A stretch of DNA of 8,902 nt from the NCBI GenBank assembly GCA_934121875.1, contig CAKOVG010000033.1, forward strand, positions 1 through 8,902. The letters are read 5' to 3'. A model generated the notes under the pieces. That model saw nothing but the letters and a program-made list of their open reading frames with translations. It ran no database searches and was not told the origin of the DNA. This stretch comes from an uncultured Clostridia bacterium (GTDB lineage: Bacteria > Bacillota > Clostridia > TANB77 > CAG-508). A program made the translations under genes and the position numbers. Positions within the stretch are counted from its first letter, which is position 1. Each line of letters opens with the position of its first letter. Shown piece by piece: positions 1-6,824 of the stretch.

Positions 1-342
1 TTGATGAAAAAAATGAAAACCTTGAAGAAAAATTATGAATTTCAAAATGTTCTAAATAAAGGTAAATTTTATATTGGAAAACAAATAACAATATATATAG
101 CAAAAAATAAGCAACCAACAAATAGATTTGGAATAGCAGTTTCTAAAAAAACATGTAATGCAGTAAAAAGAAATCACATTAAAAGAAAAATTAGAGAAAA
201 CTATAGGCTAATTCAAAAACAACTAAAACAAGGTTATAATATTGTTTTTTTATGGAATAAAAAAGTACCAGTAGAACAAGTGAATTTTCATATTATAAAA
301 AGTGATATGGAAAAATCATTTACAAAGGCAGGGCTTTTATAA
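1..342 (+). CDS. rnpA: Ribonuclease P protein component
   Basis: This is the small basic protein subunit of RNase P. It binds the catalytic RNA and helps it remove 5' leaders from pre-tRNAs. The reading frame gives 113 residues, the usual family length, and is rich in lysine and arginine. The RNR signature is at about residues 53-69 (AVKRN, then KRKIREN and YR), and the N-terminal LKKNYEF...GK pattern is typical of the family. The start is uncertain: TTG at 1, ATG at 4 and ATG at 13 are all in frame, and the ribosome-binding site would lie outside the window. The family alignment would allow the start at 13. It is the first gene of the rnpA-yidD-yidC-jag operon. In related genomes rpmH lies just upstream, but it is not visible here. 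The function is secure; only the first few residues are open. Confidence 0.96.
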   Translation: MMKKMKTLKKNYEFQNVLNKGKFYIGKQITIYIAKNKQPTNRFGIAVSKKTCNAVKRNHIKRKIRENYRLIQKQLKQGYNIVFLWNKKVPVEQVNFHIIKSDMEKSFTKAGLL

Positions 343-561
343 GTGAAAAATATTTTTATTTGTCTATTAAAAGAATATAAAAAAATAATTTCACCAATTA
401 TTGAAGCATTGGGAATACATTGTAAATTTTATCCAAGTTGCTCGGAATATATGATGCAGGCAATTGAAAAATATGGCTGTATTAAAGGAATGTATTTGGG
501 AATAAAAAGATTATTAAAGTGTCATCCTTTTGCAAAAGGGGGCTATGACCCTTTAAATTAG
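343..561 (+). CDS. yidD: Membrane protein insertion efficiency factor YidD
   Basis: This is a small protein of the YidD (DUF37) family. Such proteins associate with the inner face of the membrane and assist YidC/Sec-dependent insertion, though the biochemical role is still loosely defined. The 72 residues carry the family hallmarks: CKFYPSCSEY at 27-36, a central region with YG...G...G and KRLLKCHPF (55-63), and GGYDP near the C-terminus (66-70). The three cysteines (27, 33, 60) sit at the positions usual for the family. The start codon is GTG, which begins on the base immediately after the TAA stop of rnpA. A weak G-rich ribosome site (AAAGGCAGGG, about 324-333) lies inside the rnpA end, so translation is probably coupled to rnpA. 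The stop codon overlaps the ribosome-binding site of yidC. Confidence 0.95.
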   Translation: MKNIFICLLKEYKKIISPIIEALGIHCKFYPSCSEYMMQAIEKYGCIKGMYLGIKRLLKCHPFAKGGYDPLN

Positions 562-571
562 GAGGAATTTC

Positions 572-1513
572 ATGGGTTTTATATCAGGAATATTTGGCTA
601 TTTGCTTAATTGGTTATATGAGGTTTTTAGTAACTATGGTATAGCAATTTTAATATTTTCAGTAATTTTAAGAATTATTTTAATACCAATTACAATTAAA
701 CAACAAAAGTCAATGAAAAAATCAGCTGCACTTCAAGCTGAGATGTCAGAAATTCAGAAAAAATATAAAAATAATCCGGAAAAATTAAATCAAGAAACAA
801 TTGAATTGTATAAAAGAGAAAAGATGAGTCCTTTTAGTGGATGTTTGACATCTATTTTACAATTGATAATCATTTTATCTGTATTTTGGTTAGTTAGCCA
901 ACCACTTACATATATGAAAAAAATAGATAATAATTTAATTGATGCATATACAACTGAAATGAAAGAAAGTGGATATAATTCAAATAACAGCTATGTACAA
1001 ATAGCTACAATTGATTATGCAGAAACAAAATATCAAGAAGTATCTAAAAAATTAGAGCAAGAAGAGGTAGAAAATAGGGAAGAACTAATAAAAAAACAGC
1101 AAGAATACAATCAATTAAGATTAAATATGGAATTTTTAGGAATTGATTTAAGTAAGGTTCCAACACAAAACTTAAATGATTGGAGAGTTTATGTTATTCC
1201 AGTTCTTTATGTTGTAACATCAATTATATCAACAAAACTAACAACAGTAACTCAAAAAAAGAAACAAAAACAAGATGTAACTATTTCTGGTGATGGAGAT
1301 AATAAAGAAGTTGATCCTACAGAACAAATGCAACAAATGAGTAATAGTATGATGTATATGATACCGGTAATGTCTGTTATGATTGCAATTATTGCTCCAT
1401 TAGGATTGGCTTTATATTGGTTAGCAAGTAATATTTTAATGATTATTGAAAGACTTATTATAAATAAGGTTATGGAAAAAGAAGACAATAAGGAGGAATC
1501 TTCTAATGGCTAA
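572..1513 (+). CDS. yidC: YidC/Oxa1 family membrane protein insertase
   Basis: This is a polytopic membrane insertase that inserts and folds membrane proteins, alone or with SecYEG. The 313 residues show about five membrane segments: 4-20 together with 22-42, then 92-110, 206-222, 260-280 and 281-299. Arg34, within the first hydrophobic block (ILRIILIP), matches the conserved positive residue of the hydrophilic groove. A charged cytoplasmic hairpin at about 43-87 follows it. There is no lipobox cysteine near the N-terminus, unlike the lipoprotein YidCs of Bacillus. The segment at about 112-205 is a long, glutamate- and lysine-rich stretch with coiled-coil character (150-185). It makes the protein longer than the compact Gram-positive forms. 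The start is fixed by TAGGAGG ending 6 bases before ATG 572. The 3' end overlaps jag by 8 bases. Confidence 0.95.
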   Translation: MGFISGIFGYLLNWLYEVFSNYGIAILIFSVILRIILIPITIKQQKSMKKSAALQAEMSEIQKKYKNNPEKLNQETIELYKREKMSPFSGCLTSILQLIIILSVFWLVSQPLTYMKKIDNNLIDAYTTEMKESGYNSNNSYVQIATIDYAETKYQEVSKKLEQEEVENREELIKKQQEYNQLRLNMEFLGIDLSKVPTQNLNDWRVYVIPVLYVVTSIISTKLTTVTQKKKQKQDVTISGDGDNKEVDPTEQMQQMSNSMMYMIPVMSVMIAIIAPLGLALYWLASNILMIIERLIINKVMEKEDNKEESSNG

Positions 1514-2222
1514 AAGTATTATTGTAGAAGGAAAAACTTCAACAGAAGCTATTGAAAAAGGGTTAAAAGAATTAAAAGTATCTAAAGATAAAGTTGATAT
1601 AAAAATATTAGAAAATGAAGAAAAGAGAAGCTTTTTTAGCATATTAGCTCCTAGAGTAGTAAAAGTTGAAATGACTTTGAAAGATGGAGTAACAGAAAAG
1701 AAAGCAGAGTACAAACCTAGAGAAGAAGTAAAACATATTGAAAAAGAAAAAAAGGCACCTTTAAAACCAGAAGAGTTAGAAAAGGCAAAATTGAACTTAG
1801 AAGCATTTTTAAAAGCTTTTGTTTCTAAAGTGAACAATATGGAATATAAAGTTTCTTCAGATGATGAATATGTATATGTTACATTAAATGGGGAAGACGC
1901 AGGAAAACTAATTGGCTATAGAGGTGAAACATTAAACTCTATGCAAGCAATTTTAACTGCAATTGCTAATAAACAAGTAGAAAGTAGAGTTCATCTTGTG
2001 TTAGATATTGAAGGATACAGAGCTAAAAGACAAAAAGCATTAGAAGAACTTGCTGATAAATTAACAAGAACAGTTATAAATACAGGCAAACAAGTTACTT
2101 TAGAGCCAATGTCTGCTTATGAAAGAAAGATTATTCATAATAGATTACAAGATAGTAAAAGAGTAAGAACTTATAGTGTTGGTGAAGAGCCATATAGAAA
2201 AGTTGTTATAGAAAAAAAATAA
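1506..2222 (+). CDS. jag: Jag/KhpB RNA-binding protein (Jag-N, KH, R3H)
   Basis: This is a cytoplasmic RNA-binding protein of the Jag family, called KhpB or EloR in streptococci. There it pairs with KhpA and influences cell elongation and mRNA levels; that role is known from relatives and not shown here. The 238 residues comprise a Jag-N domain (about 1-58), a charged Lys/Glu linker (58-95), a KH domain (about 110-168) with the GYRG loop at 137-140, and a C-terminal R3H domain (about 170-236) with the R-x3-H motif at 207-211 (RKIIH). The Jag-N tail reads RSFFSILAPR where relatives are usually glycine-rich, a visible divergence. ATG 1506 lies 9 bases after AAGGAGG (1490-1496), which is inside yidC. 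The two genes overlap by 8 bases, so translational coupling is likely. It is the last gene of the operon. Confidence 0.95.
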   Translation: MAKSIIVEGKTSTEAIEKGLKELKVSKDKVDIKILENEEKRSFFSILAPRVVKVEMTLKDGVTEKKAEYKPREEVKHIEKEKKAPLKPEELEKAKLNLEAFLKAFVSKVNNMEYKVSSDDEYVYVTLNGEDAGKLIGYRGETLNSMQAILTAIANKQVESRVHLVLDIEGYRAKRQKALEELADKLTRTVINTGKQVTLEPMSAYERKIIHNRLQDSKRVRTYSVGEEPYRKVVIEKK

Positions 2223-2234
2223 AGGAAAAATCGG

Positions 2235-2314
2235 AAGTCAAAGTTCGGATTTTAGTTGATTTAACTAGGTGGTTTAGTTAAGTATCTAATTCTAACTTTG
2301 ACTTTTTAATTTTT
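2235..2314 (+). terminator. Long hairpin terminator after jag
   Basis: A perfect 11-bp outer stem (AAGTCAAAGTT at 2235-2245, AACTTTGACTT at 2294-2304) is followed by TTTTT (2303-2307) and a second T-run (2310-2314). Inside it, a second stem pairs 2259-2267 with 2275-2283 (core TTAACTA/TAGTTAA), leaving a GGTGGTT loop. The bases between the two stems pair partially. The T-tract and the position 12 bases after the jag stop support a factor-independent terminator for the rnpA operon. The stem is unusually long for one. Confidence 0.8.
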
Positions 2315-2326
2315 AATATAGAAAAT

Positions 2327-2484
2327 GTACTAATATAATGATTTTTCTTCGTTCCACTCCAACTACGCAAGAAGATGTAACAACAATTTTTTGCAAACAT
2401 TGATAATGATTTGAAAAAATTTAGCAACATCTTCTAGCTTGTCGGTCCCCACAGCAGTCACTACGAAAAACATTATATTAGTAC
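2327..2484. repeat. 158-bp imperfect palindrome in the jag-mnmE spacer
   Basis: The outer arms are perfect 14-mers: GTACTAATATAATG at 2327-2340 and its reverse complement at 2471-2484. Next to them TTTTTC (2342-2347) faces GAAAAA (2465-2470). The inner arms AGAAGATGT (2370-2378) and ACATCTTCT (2427-2435) share nearly the same centre, about 2403-2405. The core pairs TTTTTT, CAAA and CATT (2387-2400) with AATG, TTTG and AAAAAA (2405-2419). The only open frame across it is on the minus strand and resembles no family I recognise, so I treat this as non-coding. It could be a MITE-like element or a structured leader of mnmE. I see no target-site duplication at its edges. It accounts for most of the 307-base gap between jag and mnmE. 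Confidence 0.7.
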
Positions 2485-2529
2485 TGCTAGAAATAAAAAT
2501 TAGTAAAAAAACTAACAAGGAGGTAAGAG

Positions 2530-3910
2530 ATGAGTACAATTGCTGCAATTTCAACTGCCCCAGCTAATGGAGGAATTGGAATTATTAGAATGAGCGGTAA
2601 AGAATGTTTTGAAATATTAGATAAAATTTTTGTACCAAAACAAAAGCAAAATATAGAAGAAATATCCGGATATACTATAAAATATGGATATATTATAGAT
2701 TTTAAAACAAAGCAAAAAATAGATGAAGTTTTAGTATCATTTTTTAAAGCACCTAAAAGCTATACTACTGAGAATATGTGTGAAATAAATTCACATGGGG
2801 GAGTGGTAATTGAACAAAAAATATTAGAGCAATGTTTATTAGCTGGAGCTGAAATGGCCGAACCAGGAGAATTTACTAAAAGAGCTTTTTTAAATGGGAG
2901 AATAGATTTATCACAAGCTGAAGGAATTATTGATTTGATAAATGCTAAAACTTCTCAAGAAGCAAAAGCATCATTTAAACAATTAGAAGGAAGTTTATCT
3001 AAAAAAATTCAAGATATACGCCAAAATTTATTAAACATAATGGCTGATATAGAGGCATCTATTGATTATCCTGAATATGACGAAGTACCGGAAATAGTTA
3101 ATAAGAAACTAATTGAACAAATAAATGCAATTGAAGAGAAATTATTTAAATTAGAAAAAAGTTTTGATAGTGGAAAAGTATTAAAAGAAGGAATAAAAAC
3201 AGTTATATTAGGAAAACCAAATGCAGGAAAATCATCATTACTAAATGCTATTTTAAATGAAGAAAGAGCAATTGTAAGTCAAATAGAGGGAACAACTAGA
3301 GATACTATTGAAGAGATGGTACAAATTCAAGGGATACCTTTAAAATTGATAGATACAGCAGGAATAAGAAATACTCAAGACGAGATTGAAAAAATTGGCG
3401 TTAAAAAGGCTTTAGAGCTGTCAAATGAAGCTGATCTAATAATAGGTATATTTGATAACACAAAACGGCTTAGAAGCCGAGGATTTGCGAATACTAGAAA
3501 TTCTTAAAAATAAGAACTCGATTATACTATTAAATAAGATTGATGAAAAAGATAATGGACTAGAAAATGACATTAACATTAAAAATGTTAATAAACCAGT
3601 TGTAAAAATATCTGCTAAAACTAAAGAAGGGTTAGAAGATTTATATGAGCAAATCTTGAAAATGTTTAAATTAAATGAAATTGAAATAAATGACGGGGAA
3701 GTAATAACAAATATAAGACATAAAAATCAAATAAGAAAGTCTATAGATGCTTTAGAACAGGCTAAACAAGGAATTGAAATAGAAATGCCTATTGATGTAG
3801 TAGCAGTTTCATTAAAAGAAGCACTAGAGGATTTAAGCGAAATAACAGGAGAAAATGTGTCAGAAGATATAATAAATAATATATTTTCTAAATTTTGTTT
3901 AGGAAAATAG
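2530..3910 (+). pseudogene. mnmE: tRNA modification GTPase MnmE, frame broken near 3462-3475
   Basis: MnmE is a GTPase that acts with MnmG to add a carboxymethylaminomethyl group to U34 of tRNAs reading two-codon sets ending in A or G. The frame starting at ATG 2530 (AAGGAGG at 2517-2523) runs to a stop at 3505-3507. It encodes the tetrahydrofolate-binding N-terminal domain (1-118), helical domain, P-loop GKPNAGKSS (228-236), TTRDT (255-259) and DTAG (275-278). The next frame, ending at 3910, continues with the G4 motif NKID and the C-terminal FCLGK with the conserved cysteine. Skipping one base around 3462-3475 joins them into 459 residues, a normal family length, with no gap expected in the alignment. 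Both halves look under full selection, with no other lesion. A recent indel, a sequence error or programmed +1 frameshifting are all possible. As written, the first product lacks G4 and the active C-terminus. Confidence 0.9.
3462..3479 (+). other. mnmE frame-change site with GC-rich hairpin
   Basis: An A4 run (3462-3465) is followed directly by a perfect inverted repeat, CGGCTT (3466-3471) and AAGCCG (3474-3479), able to form a 5-bp stem with a TAGA loop. The upstream frame reads ACA AAA CGG CTT AGA. The downstream frame reads AAC GGC TTA GAA GCC GAG. I found no other in-frame CGG codon in the genes of this window. The downstream frame has a TAG at 3443-3445 and the upstream frame stops at 3505-3507, so the change must occur between them. 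Confidence 0.75.
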
Positions 3911-4216
3911 TCATTAATAAGTTCAGCTTTAATGAATTAAATTATTATAAGAGTAAAATGTTAACTTATATGTTTAATAAGCAAAGTATAATGAAATATA
4001 TGGTTTTATAAGAAAAAAACTGTGAAACACGAACACTGAACCACTACAAAAAGACAATAATTAAAAAAGAGTTTCGACAAAGTATTGAAAAATCAAAATT
4101 AAATACTTTCGACAAAAAACAACAAACCAAAAAGTTATATCAAACAGTGATTTTCGTTTCATAAAAAACTGAACAAAAAAACAGAAAATAAATTTAACAT
4201 GGAAGGTGAAATAAAA
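3911..4216. other. mnmE-mnmG spacer, non-coding and repeat-rich
   Basis: No gene is supported in these 306 bases. An AT-rich inverted repeat, TCATTAA (3911-3917) and TTAATGA (3929-3935), lies at the mnmE stop but has no T-tract, so it is a weak terminator candidate. A perfect TATAAT occurs at 3987-3992 without a convincing -35 box. From 4021 onward the spacer holds the nested repeats listed separately. The ribosome-binding site of mnmG (GGAAGGTG) is at 4201-4208. Confidence 0.6.
4021..4163. repeat. Nested inverted repeat with direct repeat TTTCGACAAA
   Basis: The inner arms are exact: AAAGTATT (4079-4086) and AATACTTT (4102-4109). The outer arms are imperfect. TGTGAAAC, CGAA and CACTG (4021-4038) face CAGTG, TTCG and GTTTCATA (4145-4163), sharing nearly the same centre (about 4092-4094). 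An exact direct repeat, TTTCGACAAA, occurs at 4072-4081 and 4107-4116, 35 bases apart, overlapping the inner arms. Most of the tract between the arms does not pair. It could be a decayed palindromic element or a protein-binding region before mnmG. Confidence 0.5.
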
Positions 4217-6091
4217 ATGAAATATAATGCAGGAAAATATGATGTAGCAGTAATAGGCGCAGGGCATGCTGGTTGTGAAGCAGCTCTTGCAACAGCGAGA
4301 CTAGGACTAAAAACTTTGTTATTTAGTATAAGTTTAGAAGCTGTTGCAAATATGCCATGTAATCCGCACATAGGTGGTAGTTCAAAAGGACATTTAGTAA
4401 TGGAAATAGACTGCTTAGGTGGAGAAATGGGAAAAAACATAGATAAAACATATACTCAACTTAGAATGTTAAATACTTCAAAAGGACCAGCTGTATATTC
4501 TTTGAGAGCCCAAGCAGATAGAAAAAAATATCAAATGGAAATGAAACATACTCTTGAAAAACAACCAAATCTATATTTAAAACAAGCAGAAATAGTTGAC
4601 ATTGGAGTAGAAGATGGAAAAGTAAAATCTGTAGAAACAAATATAGGTGCGGTATATGAAGTAAACAATGTTATACTAGCAACAGGTACATATTTAAAGG
4701 GAAAAATATATATAGGAGAAGTATCTTACGAAAGTGGTCCAGATGGTGTGTTTCCAGCAAATAGGCTATCTGATATGTTAAGAAAAATCGGTATAAACCT
4801 TGTAAGATTTAAAACTGGAACACCAGCGAGAATAAATAAAAATTCTATTGATTTTTCTAAAATGGAAAGACAAGATGGGGATAAAAATCCTACAGCATTT
4901 TCATTTGAAGATAAAATAGTAGAAAAAGAAGAACAATTACCATGTTATTTGACATACACAACACCTGAAACACATGAAATTATAAGGAAAAACTTGCACC
5001 GTTCACCTTTATATGGTGGAGAAATAACAGGTACAGGGCCAAGATATTGTCCATCTATAGAAGACAAAGTAGTTAGATTTGCGGATAAAGAAAGACATCA
5101 AATATTTGTAGAACCAATAGGAAGAGATACAGACGAAATGTATATACAAGGAATGAGTTCATCACTTCCTGAAGATGTACAAATAGCTATGTATCGCACT
5201 ATACCTGGATTAGAACATGCTGAATTTACAAGACCAGCATATGCAATTGAATATGATTGTATAGATCCATCTGAATTAAAATTATCGTTAGAACATAAAA
5301 AAATAGATGGAATGTTTTTTGCAGGTCAAATAAATGGAACTTCTGGATATGAAGAAGCTGCATCACAAGGAATTATAGCAGGAATAAATGTAGCACAAAA
5401 AGTAAGAGGAAGAAAACCAGTCATTCTAGACCGTTCACAAGCATATATAGGAGTTTTAATTGATGATATTGTAACAAAAGGAACTAATGAACCATATAGA
5501 ATGATGACTTCTAGAGCAGAATATAGGTTATTACTAAGACAAGATAATACTGATTTAAGATTAACAGAAATAGGACATGATGTAGGTTTAATATCTGAAG
5601 AAAGATATCAAGCATTTTTAATTAAGAAAAAACAAATTGAAGAAGAAATTGAAAGACTTGAAAACACTGTGGTTAAGCCAACAGAGAAGGTAAATGAATT
5701 GTTAAAAAATAATAATTCTTCGGAACTCACAACAGGTGTAAAAATGGCAGAATTATTAAGAAGAACAGAAATGAATTACGAACTTTTAGGTGAAATTGAT
5801 GAGAATAGAAAAGAATTGCCTAAAGAAGTAACTCAAGAAGTAGAAATAGAAGTAAAATATAAAGGTTATATAAAACTACAACAAGCACAAGTCGAAAAAT
5901 TTAAAAAACTGGAAGCAAAATTGTTGCCACAAGATATAGATTATAGTACAATTAAGGGGCTTAGGTTAGAAGCAAGACAAAAATTAAACAAAATAAAACC
6001 AAATTCAGTAGGACAAGCATCTAGAATATCAGGTGTTTCACCAGCTGATATATCTGTGCTGCTTATTTACTTAGAGCAGATAAAAAAATAG
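4217..6091 (+). CDS. mnmG: tRNA uridine-5-carboxymethylaminomethyl synthase subunit MnmG
   Basis: This is the FAD-dependent partner of MnmE in the cmnm5U34 tRNA modification complex, also called GidA. The start at ATG 4217 is chosen because GGAAGGTG (4201-4208) lies 8 bases before it. The in-frame ATG at 4199 has no such site and would add six residues. The protein has 624 residues, the usual long bacterial form. The FAD Rossmann motif GAGHAG is at 14-19. Two conserved cysteines at 48 (PCNPHIGG) and 278 (PRYCPSIEDK) match those reported as functionally important in E. coli. The FAGQINGTSGYEEAA block is at 368-382 and TSRAEYRLLLRQDN at 431-444. No lesion is visible. rsmG follows after 12 bases. 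Having an intact MnmG beside a frame-broken MnmE is odd, because the two are normally needed together. Confidence 0.97.
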   Translation: MKYNAGKYDVAVIGAGHAGCEAALATARLGLKTLLFSISLEAVANMPCNPHIGGSSKGHLVMEIDCLGGEMGKNIDKTYTQLRMLNTSKGPAVYSLRAQADRKKYQMEMKHTLEKQPNLYLKQAEIVDIGVEDGKVKSVETNIGAVYEVNNVILATGTYLKGKIYIGEVSYESGPDGVFPANRLSDMLRKIGINLVRFKTGTPARINKNSIDFSKMERQDGDKNPTAFSFEDKIVEKEEQLPCYLTYTTPETHEIIRKNLHRSPLYGGEITGTGPRYCPSIEDKVVRFADKERHQIFVEPIGRDTDEMYIQGMSSSLPEDVQIAMYRTIPGLEHAEFTRPAYAIEYDCIDPSELKLSLEHKKIDGMFFAGQINGTSGYEEAASQGIIAGINVAQKVRGRKPVILDRSQAYIGVLIDDIVTKGTNEPYRMMTSRAEYRLLLRQDNTDLRLTEIGHDVGLISEERYQAFLIKKKQIEEEIERLENTVVKPTEKVNELLKNNNSSELTTGVKMAELLRRTEMNYELLGEIDENRKELPKEVTQEVEIEVKYKGYIKLQQAQVEKFKKLEAKLLPQDIDYSTIKGLRLEARQKLNKIKPNSVGQASRISGVSPADISVLLIYLEQIKK

Positions 6092-6103
6092 AAAGAGGTA
6101 ATT

Positions 6104-6820
6104 ATGAATAAATTAGAATTTAATAAAAGTCTAATTGAAAAAGCTAATTCCATTAACATAAAAATATCTCAAAAACAAGTAGAACAGTTTTATAAATATA
6201 TGGAATTATTATTAGAATGGAATGAAAAAATGAATTTGACAGCAATTACAGATCCAGAAGAAGTAATATTAAAGCACTTTATAGATAGCTTGACAATTAT
6301 TTCATATTTAAAAGAGTCAGATACATTGCTTGATATTGGTACAGGAGCAGGATTTCCTGGAATACCTTTAAAAATATTAGAAGAAAATAAGAAATTCACA
6401 CTATTAGATTCTTTAAATAAAAGAATAATATTCTTACAAACAGTAATAACTGAGCTAGAATTGAAAAATATACAAGCAATTCATGGTAGAGCAGAAGAAT
6501 TTGTGAGCAAAGAGAGAGAAGCTTATGATATTGTAACATCAAGAGCTGTAGCAAGATTAAATGTACTTTTGGAATATATGTTACCATTTGTAAAAGTAGG
6601 TGGAAGATGTATTTGTATGAAAGCTTATGAAATTGAAGAAGAATTAAGAGAGGCCAAAAAAGCTATTGAAATTCTTGGAGGAGAAATTGAAAAAATAGAC
6701 GAAATTATATTGCCAAATACTGATATAAAAAGAAAAATAGTAGTAATAAAAAAAGTAAAAAGTACACCGAGTAAATATCCTAGAAAAGCTGGAATCCCAG
6801 CAAAAGAGCCAATAAAGTAA
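6104..6820 (+). CDS. rsmG: 16S rRNA (guanine527-N7)-methyltransferase RsmG
   Basis: This SAM-dependent methyltransferase (GidB) modifies G527 in the 530 loop of 16S rRNA; loss in other bacteria gives low-level streptomycin resistance. The 238 residues include the SAM-binding motif DIGTGAGFPGIPL (77-89), LDSLNKR (101-107) ending the next strand, GRAEE (128-132) and TSRAVA (145-150). A conserved basic C-terminal tail runs from TPSKYPRKAG to PAKEP (221-236). Length and all motifs are normal. The start ATG 6104 is preceded by AAAGAGG (6092-6098), which begins directly after the mnmG stop, so the two genes are co-transcribed. A hairpin terminator follows 15 bases after its stop. Confidence 0.97.
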   Translation: MNKLEFNKSLIEKANSINIKISQKQVEQFYKYMELLLEWNEKMNLTAITDPEEVILKHFIDSLTIISYLKESDTLLDIGTGAGFPGIPLKILEENKKFTLLDSLNKRIIFLQTVITELELKNIQAIHGRAEEFVSKEREAYDIVTSRAVARLNVLLEYMLPFVKVGGRCICMKAYEIEEELREAKKAIEILGGEIEKIDEIILPNTDIKRKIVVIKKVKSTPSKYPRKAGIPAKEPIK

Positions 6821-6824
6821 CTTC

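Noticed and set aside
1252..1837. Two minus-strand frames opposite yidC and jag
   Set aside because: They are low-complexity Ser/Phe/Ile-rich shadows of well-supported plus-strand genes.
2223..2529. T-box or known riboswitch before mnmE
   Set aside because: No T-box core (GGGTGG...CGCG type) or other known conserved riboswitch core could be recognised.
2363..2554. Minus-strand 63-residue frame across the palindrome
   Set aside because: Its start lies inside mnmE, no ribosome site was seen, no family is recognised, and the repeat structure explains the sequence better.
3452..3910. A separate short gene starting at TTG 3452
   Set aside because: Its sequence is the continuation of MnmE (NKID, FCLGK). 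It has no ribosome-binding site at 3452 and begins inside the mnmE G domain.
3911..3935. Terminator after mnmE
   Set aside because: The inverted repeat is wholly AT-rich with a long loop and no T-tract follows, so it is too weak to call.
4022..4029. GTGAAACA, identical to one half of the parS site
   Set aside because: The preceding eight bases (AAAAAACT) do not match the other half TGTTTCAC, and no CACGTG centre exists anywhere in the window. An 8-base half-match can arise by chance.
4199..4201. ATG 4199 as the mnmG start
   Set aside because: There is no ribosome-binding site before it, while GGAAGGTG is correctly spaced before ATG 4217 and the six extra residues are not family-like.
4061..4440. 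Minus-strand frames across the mnmG upstream region and 5' end
   Set aside because: They are mostly opposite mnmG or AT-rich spacer, Phe/Ile/Ser-rich, with no family resemblance or promoter.
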